Source: Niabella pedocola
Lineage (GTDB): Bacteria > Bacteroidota > Bacteroidia > Chitinophagales > Chitinophagaceae
Reading direction: 5' to 3'
DNA length: 64,000 nt
Assembly (NCBI RefSeq): GCF_021044425.1
Contig: NZ_JAJNEC010000005.1
Span: forward strand, 1,426,001 to 1,490,000
The position numbers and the translations under genes were made by a program. Positions 42,851 through 50,983 of this stretch are shown in pieces (position 1 is the first letter of the stretch; every line of letters starts with the position of its first letter). Under the pieces are notes generated by a model. The model ran no database searches. It saw nothing but the letters and a program-made list of their open reading frames with translations, and was not told where the DNA came from.

Positions 42851-43480
42851 TTATCGGCGATTAAATTTTGTCTTAAACATGCTTTTACGGTTTTCAATAT
42901 CATCCAGGGCCTGTTCCACGGAGCTTAACCGGGCGATCTTTACCAGTCCCTCGGTACCGGTTTCATAATCAGAAGCCGAACTATAAATAAAATCCGATGC
43001 GTACCGTACGATCCGTTCCTGTACCGGGATATTGTGAAGCAATTCCAGGTGCTCTGCCATAATCTCCGGGCGCGCCAGGTCAATAGAAAGCATTTCCTTT
43101 ACCCGTTTCCATACTTCCAGTTTTTTTTGCGCGCCTAAAAAACCATAGTTTCTCTGGAAGTGTTCTATCAGCCATTGCCGGCGTTCTTCAGGTTCATTAT
43201 AAATAGCCTCTATTACCTTTTCGGTGGTGAATTGTTTGAAAGCTTTCCGGAGTTCTTTAAAAGATATGTTTTTCTGTACCTGGCAGATGATATAGAGCTT
43301 GCTTGGCATCAGGCACCAGCCATATACGATCAACCCTTTACTGCTGATATAATGATTGAGCGTGTGTACAATAATCTGTTTGTACACCGGCCTGATAAAA
43401 ATATCAGTAAGATCAACGGTTTCCAGCGTTAAAAAATAACAACCGTGATCGTCAAATGATATAACCCGTTCATTATCCAT
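42851..43480 (-). CDS. Degenerate Y1 (IS200/REP-type) transposase-like protein
   Basis: 209 aa. The overall pattern matches Bacteroidota Y1/RAYT-type transposases: HGCYFLTLETVDLTDIFIRPVY, then YGWCLMPS, and the C-terminal LLHNIPVQERIVRYASDFIYSS with an SASDY ending. The catalytic HUH motif, normally MPSHVH, reads MPSKLY (residues 58-63), so both His are lost. I also see no Tyr in the expected helix (QKKLEVWKRVKEM). The frame is intact and long, which points to a domesticated DNA- or RNA-binding role rather than transposition. No terminal repeats are adjacent. Confidence 0.82.
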   Translation of the reverse strand: MDNERVISFDDHGCYFLTLETVDLTDIFIRPVYKQIIVHTLNHYISSKGLIVYGWCLMPSKLYIICQVQKNISFKELRKAFKQFTTEKVIEAIYNEPEERRQWLIEHFQRNYGFLGAQKKLEVWKRVKEMLSIDLARPEIMAEHLELLHNIPVQERIVRYASDFIYSSASDYETGTEGLVKIARLSSVEQALDDIENRKSMFKTKFNRR

Positions 43481-43685
43481 GACTATTATTCCAACATTTG
43501 ATTCAACTACCCATGCTGCCCATTCAGCGAATGTTCAGTAAATGTTAATATTTCTTTGAGGGCAAAACTTGTTCCAATTATTGTAAACTGATTCCAAATT
43601 TTATGCAATAGTAATCGCCCTTGATTTTATTTAATTAATAATCAAGGAGTAAGAATAGAACTTTTTTCTAATATTAAGAAAAAAA

Positions 43686-46043
43686 TCAGGATAAAATTTT
43701 CAGCCGGGCGTAATTCAGAAGGATTTTCTTTTCGCCGTTTGCGTCAAACCGGATGATGGCCATCCGGTTATGCTGGTTGCCTTCCAGTTTCAGCACCTCG
43801 CCAAAGCCAAATTTCTGGTGTTCCACCTTTTGGCCTACGGCAATATCGTTGATATCGCTTGCCTGGAAATCGACAGAAGGCGTATGTTCCACCACTTTTT
43901 TGGCTTCCGGTTTGGGGCCCAGATATTCCGGCGTTGTTTTCTTTGCGGGTGGCGGGCCATATTTCTTTTCAGCTGAAAGGGCACTTTTACCGGAGCTCCA
44001 TCCGCCGCCGTTCATCCGTTCATATACAGAACCGGTACTGCCAAAGCCAAAAGAGCTTTGCATTTTAGTGCCGCCCCCGGCATAGGTATTATCGATATGG
44101 TCTTTGGGCAATTCCTCAATAAACCGGCTGGGTTCATTCTGCACCAGGGAACCAAATTTATAACGGGTGTTCGCATAGGTGATCCAGAGTTTATTTTTAG
44201 CCCGCGTAACCACTACATAAAACAAACGCCGCTCTTCTTCCAGTTCTTCCCGGGTATTAATGGCCATGGCATTGGGGAACAGCTGTTCTTCCAGGCCGGC
44301 TGCAAAAACACAGGCAAACTCCAGCCCTTTGGCCGCGTGAATGGTCATCAGCTTTACTGTATCCGCATCCGGGTCCTTATTATCGGAGTCCGTCAATAAG
44401 GTGATCTGCTGCAGGTAGGCCCCCAGGGTTTTATCAATCACCTCGCCTTCTTCATTATCCGGGCTTTCCACCCACTCTTTAATTGAGTTCAGCAATTCCT
44501 GGATGTTCTCATAACGCTGCAGCCCTTCGGTACTTTTATCATTAAAAAGCTCCTTTACCAGGTTGGTTTGTTTTCCCACATGAAAAGCCACATCATAGGC
44601 ATTCTGTTTTTGCAGCATACTGGAGAAGCTCTTGATCATTATCACAAAATCCTGGATCGCACTCAGCGTACCCGCCCGGAATCCCAGCTGATCGGCCTTT
44701 TCCAGTACTTCCCACATGGTGATCTGGTGCGTATTGGCCAGCAGCAGCACCCGGTCGATGGTGGTTTTACCGATGCCTCTTACGGGATAGTTAATGATCC
44801 GTTTAAGCGCTTCCTCATCCCGGCTGTTTACGATCAGCCGCAGGTAGCCTACCAGGTCTTTTATCTCTTTACGCTGATAGAAGCTTACGCCCCCGTACAT
44901 GGTATAGGGAATATTCATGCGGCGCAGTGCTTCTTCAAAAGCACGGCTCTGTGCATTGGTACGGTATAAAATAGCGAACTCTTTATTAGAAAAATGATTG
45001 CGCAGCTTTTGTTCCTGAATGGTATCTGCCACAAACTTTCCTTCATCGTTATCCGTCATGGTGCGAACGATCCGGATCTTTTCCCCGCTGGCGTTTTCGG
45101 TAAACAATACTTTGGGGATCTGTGCCTTGTTATTCCGGATCACTTCGTTGGCCGCATGAATGATGGTTTGGGTACTCCTGTAGTTCTGTTCCAGCTTTAC
45201 CACTTTTACATCGTCATAGTCTTTCTGAAACTGCAGGATGTTCTGGATGGTTGCTCCCCGGAAGCTATAAATACTTTGTGCGTCATCTCCCACCACGCAA
45301 ACATTTTCGTGCATGGCCCCCAGCAGTTTTACGATCTCGTACTGGGCAGGGTTGGTATCCTGGTACTCATCAATCATGATGTACCGGAATTTATGCTGGT
45401 ATTTGCTCAGCACTTCCGGAAAGGTTTTTAAGAGCTCGTAGAACTTCAGCAGCAGGTCGTCAAAATCCATTGCCCCGTTCTTAAAACAGCGCTTGCAGTA
45501 GGCATCATATACCTTGGCGATGGCCGGCCGGTTGGCCCGGAGGTCTTCCTGTTGTATATGATAATCCGTAGCATACTCCATCGGGCTTACCAGCGCGTTC
45601 TTCGCCGACGAGATCCGGTTATATACCGTAGCCGGTTTATACAGCTTGTCATCCAGCTGCATTTCATTCAATACCGTTTTAACAACGCTTTTGGCATCAT
45701 CGGTATCATAAATGGTAAAGCTATTGGGATAGCCCAGGCGGTGTGCTTCCGACCTTAAGATTCTTGCAAATACACTGTGAAACGTACCGATGTACAGGTT
45801 ACGCGCTTCATTGTTGCCGAGTATCCGCTCGATCCGTTCTTTCATTTCCCGGGCGGCCTTATTGGTAAATGTAAGCGCCAGTATATTAAATGCATCAATA
45901 CCCTTTGCCATCAGGTGGGCGATGCGTGTGGTGAGTACCTTGGTTTTTCCGCTACCGGCTCCGGCGATGATCATCAAAGGGCCGTTAATATGTAATACGG
46001 CCTCTTTCTGCCGTTCATTCAATCCTGCTAAATAGTCCTGCAT
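43686..46043 (-). CDS. pcrA: ATP-dependent DNA helicase, UvrD/PcrA type
   Basis: 785-aa SF1A helicase for nucleotide-excision and replication-conflict repair. Walker A is GAGSGKT (around residue 31), motif II DEYQDTNPAQYE (~223), motif IV-like QNYRSTQTI, then LMTIHAAKGLEF and VVTRAKNKLW. The C-terminal ~60 residues form the Tudor-like domain that contacts RNA polymerase in PcrA (VGQKVEHQKFGFGEVLKLEG). A UvrD versus PcrA split cannot be made from sequence alone, so the symbol is the usual choice for this phylum. Confidence 0.92.
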   Translation of the reverse strand: MQDYLAGLNERQKEAVLHINGPLMIIAGAGSGKTKVLTTRIAHLMAKGIDAFNILALTFTNKAAREMKERIERILGNNEARNLYIGTFHSVFARILRSEAHRLGYPNSFTIYDTDDAKSVVKTVLNEMQLDDKLYKPATVYNRISSAKNALVSPMEYATDYHIQQEDLRANRPAIAKVYDAYCKRCFKNGAMDFDDLLLKFYELLKTFPEVLSKYQHKFRYIMIDEYQDTNPAQYEIVKLLGAMHENVCVVGDDAQSIYSFRGATIQNILQFQKDYDDVKVVKLEQNYRSTQTIIHAANEVIRNNKAQIPKVLFTENASGEKIRIVRTMTDNDEGKFVADTIQEQKLRNHFSNKEFAILYRTNAQSRAFEEALRRMNIPYTMYGGVSFYQRKEIKDLVGYLRLIVNSRDEEALKRIINYPVRGIGKTTIDRVLLLANTHQITMWEVLEKADQLGFRAGTLSAIQDFVIMIKSFSSMLQKQNAYDVAFHVGKQTNLVKELFNDKSTEGLQRYENIQELLNSIKEWVESPDNEEGEVIDKTLGAYLQQITLLTDSDNKDPDADTVKLMTIHAAKGLEFACVFAAGLEEQLFPNAMAINTREELEEERRLFYVVVTRAKNKLWITYANTRYKFGSLVQNEPSRFIEELPKDHIDNTYAGGGTKMQSSFGFGSTGSVYERMNGGGWSSGKSALSAEKKYGPPPAKKTTPEYLGPKPEAKKVVEHTPSVDFQASDINDIAVGQKVEHQKFGFGEVLKLEGNQHNRMAIIRFDANGEKKILLNYARLKILS

Positions 46044-46097
46044 GGCCGCAAGGTACGAAGCAGAACGCGGGTATAAAAGGAATCCTCAAGTTTTTTG

Positions 46098-47054
46098 CTA
46101 ACTGGATGATTCGCTTTTGTTTAACTGATCCCACATCTGCGGGATCCGTTTGATCCACACGAGCTCCTTCATTTTTTCCCGAGCCGGAACGGCCGGACTT
46201 CCAAAATAAACCTTGCCACCTTCCAGGGAGGAGGGTACCCCGCTTTGCGCATTCACCACCGTATTTTTACCAATGGTCAATGTTTTACTTACACCTACCT
46301 GTCCCCATAAGATCACCTCATCTTCAATAACAGATGCACCGGCAATTCCTACCTGGGCAGCAAACAAACAATTTTTTCCTACCAGCGTATCATGCCCGAT
46401 ATGTACCAGGTTGTCCATTTTGGTACCGGCACCAATCCGGGTTACGCCGGTAACACCCCGGTCGATGGTACAACCGGCGCCAATTTCCACACCTGTTTCT
46501 ATTTCAACGGTACCGCAACTAACCATGCGTTTGTAATGTATCGGGCGATTGGTTTTTTTATTATAGTAGAACGCATCGCTTCCGATAACCGTTCCGCTTT
46601 GTATCACCACATCGTCGCCAATGGTACAATAATCCATAATGGTTACGTTGGGATAAATGACGCAATTGGAACCAACAGTAACATGATTGCCCAGGTATAC
46701 ATTGGGCATAATAACGGTACCGGGTCCAACCGTTGCTGTTGCCGCAACCGCATCCATAGAAGGACGGAAGGGCCGGAACGCCGATACGATTTTCAGATAC
46801 GCCTCAAACGGTTCTTCAACAATCAGCAAGGCCTTACCTTCGGGTACTTCCCGCTCCGCATTAATGATGATGTAGCTGGCTGCCGAATGAATGCTGGTAT
46901 CGTAATATTTGGGATGATCCACAAAAACAAGATCGCCCTTTTCCACCTGATGAATTTCATTAATGCCCGTTGCCTTTGCACCGGAATCACCAACAACTCT
47001 TGCAGCGATCAAGGTTGCTATTTCTGAAAGCGGAACCGGATTTTCAAATCGCAT
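46098..47054 (-). CDS. lpxD: UDP-3-O-acylglucosamine N-acyltransferase LpxD-like
   Basis: 318 aa, slightly shorter than E. coli LpxD (341). The N-terminal uridine-binding domain (KGDLVFVDHPKYYDTS) is followed by a left-handed beta-helix of hexapeptide repeats (VGPGTVIMPNVYLGNHVTVG and on). The catalytic His is H221 in LVHIGHDTLVGKN. The enzyme adds the N-linked hydroxyacyl chain in lipid A synthesis. It stands apart from lpxA/lpxC here, so a second acyltransferase specificity (for example a surface-sugar transferase) is possible but less likely. Confidence 0.85.
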   Translation of the reverse strand: MRFENPVPLSEIATLIAARVVGDSGAKATGINEIHQVEKGDLVFVDHPKYYDTSIHSAASYIIINAEREVPEGKALLIVEEPFEAYLKIVSAFRPFRPSMDAVAATATVGPGTVIMPNVYLGNHVTVGSNCVIYPNVTIMDYCTIGDDVVIQSGTVIGSDAFYYNKKTNRPIHYKRMVSCGTVEIETGVEIGAGCTIDRGVTGVTRIGAGTKMDNLVHIGHDTLVGKNCLFAAQVGIAGASVIEDEVILWGQVGVSKTLTIGKNTVVNAQSGVPSSLEGGKVYFGSPAVPAREKMKELVWIKRIPQMWDQLNKSESSS

Positions 47055-47065
47055 ATCTTTTTTTT

Positions 47066-47073
47066 CAAAGGTA
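47066..47073 (-). promoter_or_regulatory. TACCTTTG -7 element of lpxD, with TTTG at -33
   Basis: Exact TAnnTTTG on the minus strand 11 bp before ATG 47054. A TTTG (minus) at 47099-47096 lies 22 bp upstream, close to the ~19-21 bp usual spacing. This is the best complete Bacteroidota-type promoter in the window. Confidence 0.55.
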
Positions 47074-47099
47074 GGCGTAACTCTTTGTTCCCATACAAA

Positions 47100-47399
47100 A
47101 CGTCAAAGTTTTTCACATTCCTGAAAATTTCCCACGCCGTTCCGAAAGATTTTTATGCCCTTGCATCATGCAAAATCAGCAGCCACAGCTGCATCAAATA
47201 ATCTTCAAAACTTCAACCCGTATAAACTGTATAAAAAAATTCAATCCGCTGAAACCCTTTATTCATCAATGTTTCAGCCTTATCACAAAAAACAAAGCAC
47301 TAATGCATCGTGCTTCCTGGTTTTTATAAGACGCTGTCATCATCCCTAAACGGGTACCACATATCCACAGGCCATTTTAAAATGTGAATAAAATTTGTA
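47100..47399. other. AT-rich intergenic region with several inverted repeats
   Basis: 300 bp with no credible protein gene. Visible inverted repeats: TTGCATCATGCAA at 47161-47173, GCAGC/GCTGC around 47178-47191, GCTGAAAC (47248-47255) with GTTTCAGC (47271-47278), and the palindrome CATTTTAAAATG at 47373-47384. They may belong to a structured RNA or to regulator binding sites. Confidence 0.4.
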
Positions 47400-47516
47400 C
47401 TAAATAATTTTTATATCGACAAAATAATAATTAATATTGTGGTGAGAAATTTTGTTTCTCATACTTACTAACCCATCTTTATAAAATAATCCCTTCCCTT
47501 TCGAAGGGATTTTTTT
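47400..47516 (+). ncRNA. Candidate small RNA with two hairpins
   Basis: An orphan terminator on the plus strand has no upstream plus-strand gene. Just before it is a perfect hairpin, TGAGAAA (47443-47449), loop TTTTG, TTTCTCA (47455-47461). A near-consensus AAAATTTG at 47390-47397 could start a transcript of about 115 nt. No known RNA family is recognised. The 5' end is a guess. Confidence 0.3.
47488..47516 (+). terminator. Orphan intrinsic terminator
   Basis: AATCCCTTC (47488-47496) pairs perfectly with GAAGGGATT (47503-47511) over a 6-nt loop, followed by seven T. It is 90 bp upstream of yicC with no gene before it on the same strand. Confidence 0.85.
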
Positions 47517-47585
47517 ATGTAAAGAAGGACATCATTACCCCGCCGGCGGCTTCTTTTTATTTTAAAAAGAGATGCTGCGAATAAT

Positions 47586-47593
47586 TATCTTTA
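47586..47593 (+). promoter_or_regulatory. TATCTTTA -7-like element of yicC
   Basis: One mismatch to TAnnTTTG, 13 bp before ATG 47607. Confidence 0.4.
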
Positions 47594-47606
47594 CAAAAAT
47601 CACGCT

Positions 47607-48482
47607 ATGTTCAAATCAATGACGGGCTTTGGCCGTGCTGAAAAAACGATTGGCAATAAAACCTTTCTTGTAGACATCAAATCGCTAAATGGTAAACAGT
47701 TTGATCTGTCGTTAAGACTACCTGCATTGTTAAAGTCGCAGGAATTTAATATCCGCAAAACACTGGCAGAGGGATTGAGCCGGGGTAGTGTGGAATGCAG
47801 CATCAGCCTCAAGGACACCGGGGATGCAAAACCGGTAACCATCAACACCGATCTTGCCAAAGCTTATTATCATTCTCTATCTGCGCTTTCGCGCGAGCTG
47901 AATATCGATACGTCCAATATCCTGAACGCGCTGATCAAACTTCCGGAGGTGATTACACCAACCAGTGAAACCCTGTCAGATGAAGATGCCGCTGTTTTTA
48001 TCGAACTGGTGAAAGCAGCCATCGCCGATCTGAACCAGCACCGCGCCAATGAAGGACGGATCCTGGAAGACGAACTGACCAGCCGTATCCGGAACATTGA
48101 AGCACTTCAGACCGAGGTAGAAAAGCTGGACCCCTCCCGCAAGGAAATGATCCGGGAAGGCATTGTAAAGCTGCTGGAAGAAAAAGTGGGAAAAGACAAT
48201 TTTGATACCAACCGGCTGGAGCAGGAGCTGATCTATTATATCGAAAAGATCGATATCACAGAAGAGCTGGTGCGGTTGAAAAACCATTGTGACTACTTTA
48301 TGCAAACGGTTAAGGAAGATTCCGACATTAAGGGCAAAAAACTCTCCTTCATTCTCCAGGAGGTAGGAAGGGAAATCAACACCACCGGATCTAAAGCCTA
48401 TCATGCTTCCATTCAAAAACTGGTAGTGATGATGAAGGATGAGCTGGAAAAAGCAAAAGAGCAGGTATTGAATGTATTGTAA
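47607..48482 (+). CDS. yicC: YicC family endoribonuclease
   Basis: 291 aa. The N-terminal MFKSMTGFGRAEKTIGNK and the C-terminal ELVRLKNHCDYFMQTV and GKKLSFILQEVGREINTTGSKA are hallmark YicC segments (the C-terminal part is the DUF1732 domain). E. coli YicC is an endoribonuclease that cleaves RyhB and other RNAs. The length matches the family (~287-295 aa). In many genomes yicC precedes gmk; here the next gene is gldH instead. Confidence 0.93.
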   Translation: MFKSMTGFGRAEKTIGNKTFLVDIKSLNGKQFDLSLRLPALLKSQEFNIRKTLAEGLSRGSVECSISLKDTGDAKPVTINTDLAKAYYHSLSALSRELNIDTSNILNALIKLPEVITPTSETLSDEDAAVFIELVKAAIADLNQHRANEGRILEDELTSRIRNIEALQTEVEKLDPSRKEMIREGIVKLLEEKVGKDNFDTNRLEQELIYYIEKIDITEELVRLKNHCDYFMQTVKEDSDIKGKKLSFILQEVGREINTTGSKAYHASIQKLVVMMKDELEKAKEQVLNVL

Positions 48483-48743
48483 CCAATATCTGTTCCAGGG
48501 ATTCCGTTCACCGGTTACAACGCTAAGTATACAGGTGTTAAAATACCGCCGTTAAATAGACCGCGGCACCGGAGGAGTTGCTCCCCACTCCGTAGCCTGA
48601 TCCCGCAGGCAGGCCCACAGCATTGAAGCCTTGTTAAACACCTGGCACCCTCAATCATATGCCCGGGCTAGCTCGGCAGCATCCGCACACTTAAAAAACG
48701 CGGCGTGGCCATATCCGGTGACGGCAGATGCCCCGTATAATAG

Positions 48744-48751
48744 TACATTTG
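48744..48751 (+). promoter_or_regulatory. TACATTTG -7 element of gldH
   Basis: Exact TAnnTTTG match 16 bp before ATG 48768, at the end of the 285-bp gap after yicC. The rest of that gap (48483-48743) holds nothing I recognise. Confidence 0.45.
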
Positions 48752-48767
48752 CAAAAATGCACTCCTG

Positions 48768-49241
48768 ATGAATCGGTTCGTTCCTGTTATACTTATTATA
48801 TCCGTAATCCTTGTTTTTTCCTGCAAGCATATTGAGGTAAGAGAGCGGGTAGCAGATATCCCCCGGCATGAATGGAGCAAAAAAAAACCGGCGGTTATTG
48901 AATTGGACGTAGCCGATTCCGCCACCTATCAGCTTTACCTGATCCTGCGTCATACCCAGCAGTACCGTTATAACAACCTGGTAGCATCTATTTCCATAAA
49001 AGACACTTCCGGTCATCCCCTTTCCACCTTCCGGGTAAATGCTTCGCTGGTAACACCTTCGGGGAAATGGGGCGGCAGCAATATTGATGATCTGTACGAT
49101 CACCGGATCCGTTTAAACATACCCCTTGTTTTAAAGAAGAACCGGTACCGCTTCACCATCAGTCAGCTGATGAAAGATGATCCCCTGCTCTTTATGTTAA
49201 ATGCCGGTATCGGCATCGAAAAAACCACAGAAAACCGGTAA
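48768..49241 (+). CDS. gldH: Gliding-motility lipoprotein GldH
   Basis: 157 aa. Lipoprotein signal with a hydrophobic core (PVILIISVILVFSC; Cys about residue 19). The body follows the GldH pattern: PRHEWSKKKPAVIELDVADS, YQLYLILRHTQQYRYNNL, then FRVNASLVTPSGKWGG. In gliding Bacteroidota GldH is part of the motility and type IX secretion apparatus. No other gld/por genes are within the window. It is followed after 4 bp by a histidine kinase, which suggests an operon. Confidence 0.87.
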   Translation: MNRFVPVILIISVILVFSCKHIEVRERVADIPRHEWSKKKPAVIELDVADSATYQLYLILRHTQQYRYNNLVASISIKDTSGHPLSTFRVNASLVTPSGKWGGSNIDDLYDHRIRLNIPLVLKKNRYRFTISQLMKDDPLLFMLNAGIGIEKTTENR

Positions 49242-49245
49242 TAAA

Positions 49246-50235
49246 ATGGAACAAAAGCGGAGGCGATATTCAAGGAAAGCGACGATCTTATTCTATTCAC
49301 TGGTAGTGTATATCCTGGCAGCGCTGGTTTGGTGGTTCATTTCCCTGGAGCAGCAGAACAACCGGCTTTACCAGTCGAAAGTGGAACATTTAAATATTGC
49401 GGAGCCCGATGCTCGCACGGCGCATTACCGGGAGCAGCTCAGCCGTCTGCAGGATGAGTACCGGCGCAACCGGATCAAATATGCGGGGGAAGGCATTGTA
49501 TTCCTGGGGTTGATACTGGTGGGGGCCCTTTTTATTTACCGGTACATTACCCAGCAGGCCCGCCTGCAACAACAACAGCAGAACTTTACCATGGCGGTAA
49601 CGCATGAGTTAAAAACGCCTATCGCAGTAGCGACCCTTAACCTCGAAACCCTGCTGAAGCACAACCTGGATGAAAACAAACGACGGAAGCTGATTGGCAT
49701 GACCCTCGAAGAAACCGCCAGGCTTCATTTCCTTACCAACAATATCCTGGTATCTGCCCAGCTGGAAGGCCAGGGACAGAAGATCAGCAGAGAGGACCTG
49801 GACCTTTCCAACCTGCTGGCCGACCGGGTTGCAGAATTCGAAAAACGGTTCCATGACCGCCGTTTTGAAGCCGCAATCGATCCCGATGCAGATATAAAAG
49901 GCGATCCGCTGCTGTTGCAGATCCTGATCAATAACCTCATTGAAAATGCGCTTAAATACAGCCCCAAGGATGGTGCTGTATTTATCCGCCTGAGCAAACA
50001 ACTGCAGGCCGTTGTGGTTTCGGTAACTGATGAAGGTCCCGGTATTCCTGAAGAAGAAAAGAAAAAGATCTTTACAAAGTTTTACCGCATCGGTAATGAA
50101 TCTACCCGGAAGAAACAAGGTACCGGGCTGGGACTTTATTTATGTGACAAAATTGCCAAAGATCACAATGCAGACATTTCAGTGACAAATCATGAGCCGA
50201 ACGGGAGTACTTTTGCGGTTAAGTTTTATACTTAG
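49246..50235 (+). CDS. Sensor histidine kinase
   Basis: 329 aa. Two transmembrane helices (around residues 13-32 and 82-100) enclose a short periplasmic loop of ~50 residues. A Gln-rich coiled stretch leads into the H-box MAVTHELKTPIAVAT (phosphorylated H120), then the N-box NNLIENALKYSP, G1 VTDEGPGIPEEE, F-box FTKFYRIG and G2 GTGLGLYLC. The partner response regulator starts 24 bp downstream. ATG 49246 is used; the longer frame to 49201 overlaps gldH. Confidence 0.93.
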   Translation: MEQKRRRYSRKATILFYSLVVYILAALVWWFISLEQQNNRLYQSKVEHLNIAEPDARTAHYREQLSRLQDEYRRNRIKYAGEGIVFLGLILVGALFIYRYITQQARLQQQQQNFTMAVTHELKTPIAVATLNLETLLKHNLDENKRRKLIGMTLEETARLHFLTNNILVSAQLEGQGQKISREDLDLSNLLADRVAEFEKRFHDRRFEAAIDPDADIKGDPLLLQILINNLIENALKYSPKDGAVFIRLSKQLQAVVVSVTDEGPGIPEEEKKKIFTKFYRIGNESTRKKQGTGLGLYLCDKIAKDHNADISVTNHEPNGSTFAVKFYT

Positions 50236-50259
50236 TAGTTCGATAAAAGACAATAAATT

Positions 50260-50967
50260 ATGAACGGAGACAAAACGGCTACTATATTATTGGTGGAAGA
50301 CGAAGAGAACCTTCACGAAGCATTAAAATTAAACCTTGAACTGGAAGGCTATGCTGTTACCTCTGCGTTTGACGGCGTACAGGCGATAGAAGCCATAAAA
50401 AACGAATATTTCGACCTGGTTATACTGGATATCATGCTGCCGGAGATGGATGGCATTGCAGTGGCAGAAACCATCCGCCTGGGCAACAATGAAGTGCCCA
50501 TCCTGATGCTGAGTGCCAAAAACACCAGCAATGACAAGGTGCTGGGCCTGAAAAAAGGAGCAGATGATTATCTCACCAAACCCTTTAACCTTGAAGAACT
50601 GCTGCTACGCATACAAAAGCTAATTAATAAAAACCAGAAACTCCAGGATAAAAGTACCGTAGGCAACACGTATACTTTTGGAGACAATATCATCGATTTC
50701 AAGGCCCAGGAGGCGGTAACCAAGTATGCCGGCAAGATCCAGCTGAGCAAAAAGGAAGCCATGCTGCTAAAGCTCCTGATCGAAAACAAAAACGAGGTGG
50801 TGCCCCGCGAAAAGATCCTCCAGGCCGTATGGGGGTATAACGTGTATCCCACTACCCGTACCATCGACAACTTCATTCTCAACTTCCGGAAATATTTCGA
50901 AAAGGACAGCCGCAATCCAAAATTTTTTCATTCCGTACGCGGAGTAGGGTATAAGTATACAGAATAG
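50260..50967 (+). CDS. OmpR/PhoB-family response regulator
   Basis: 235 aa. Receiver domain with acidic pair VEDEEN, phosphoacceptor D57 in LVILDIMLPEMDG, and the conserved Lys in DYLTKPFNL. The C-terminal winged helix is of OmpR type (LSKKEAMLLKLLIENKNEVVP and VRGVGYKYTE). It is co-transcribed with the kinase and probably controls nearby envelope genes; the MG2-like gene starts 16 bp after its stop. Confidence 0.94.
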   Translation: MNGDKTATILLVEDEENLHEALKLNLELEGYAVTSAFDGVQAIEAIKNEYFDLVILDIMLPEMDGIAVAETIRLGNNEVPILMLSAKNTSNDKVLGLKKGADDYLTKPFNLEELLLRIQKLINKNQKLQDKSTVGNTYTFGDNIIDFKAQEAVTKYAGKIQLSKKEAMLLKLLIENKNEVVPREKILQAVWGYNVYPTTRTIDNFILNFRKYFEKDSRNPKFFHSVRGVGYKYTE

Positions 50968-50983
50968 TTCTGTATTTTGTGGT

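Noticed and set aside
42788..43600. Complete IS200-like element around the Y1-like gene
   Set aside because: No terminal hairpins pairing with target guides and no duplicated flanks; the catalytic motif is lost, so it is called a single domesticated gene.
44058..44399. Plus-strand frames across the pcrA region
   Set aside because: All are shadows of the helicase gene; their composition mirrors its reverse complement.
47361..47369. Possible DnaA box (ATATCCACA)
   Set aside because: Single near-match without further boxes, AT-rich unwinding region or dnaA/dnaN neighbours; expected by chance.
48664..48740. tRNA-like start (GCCCGGG followed by TAGCTCGG)
   Set aside because: The D-loop is too short and no T-arm GGTTC sequence or closing acceptor strand follows.
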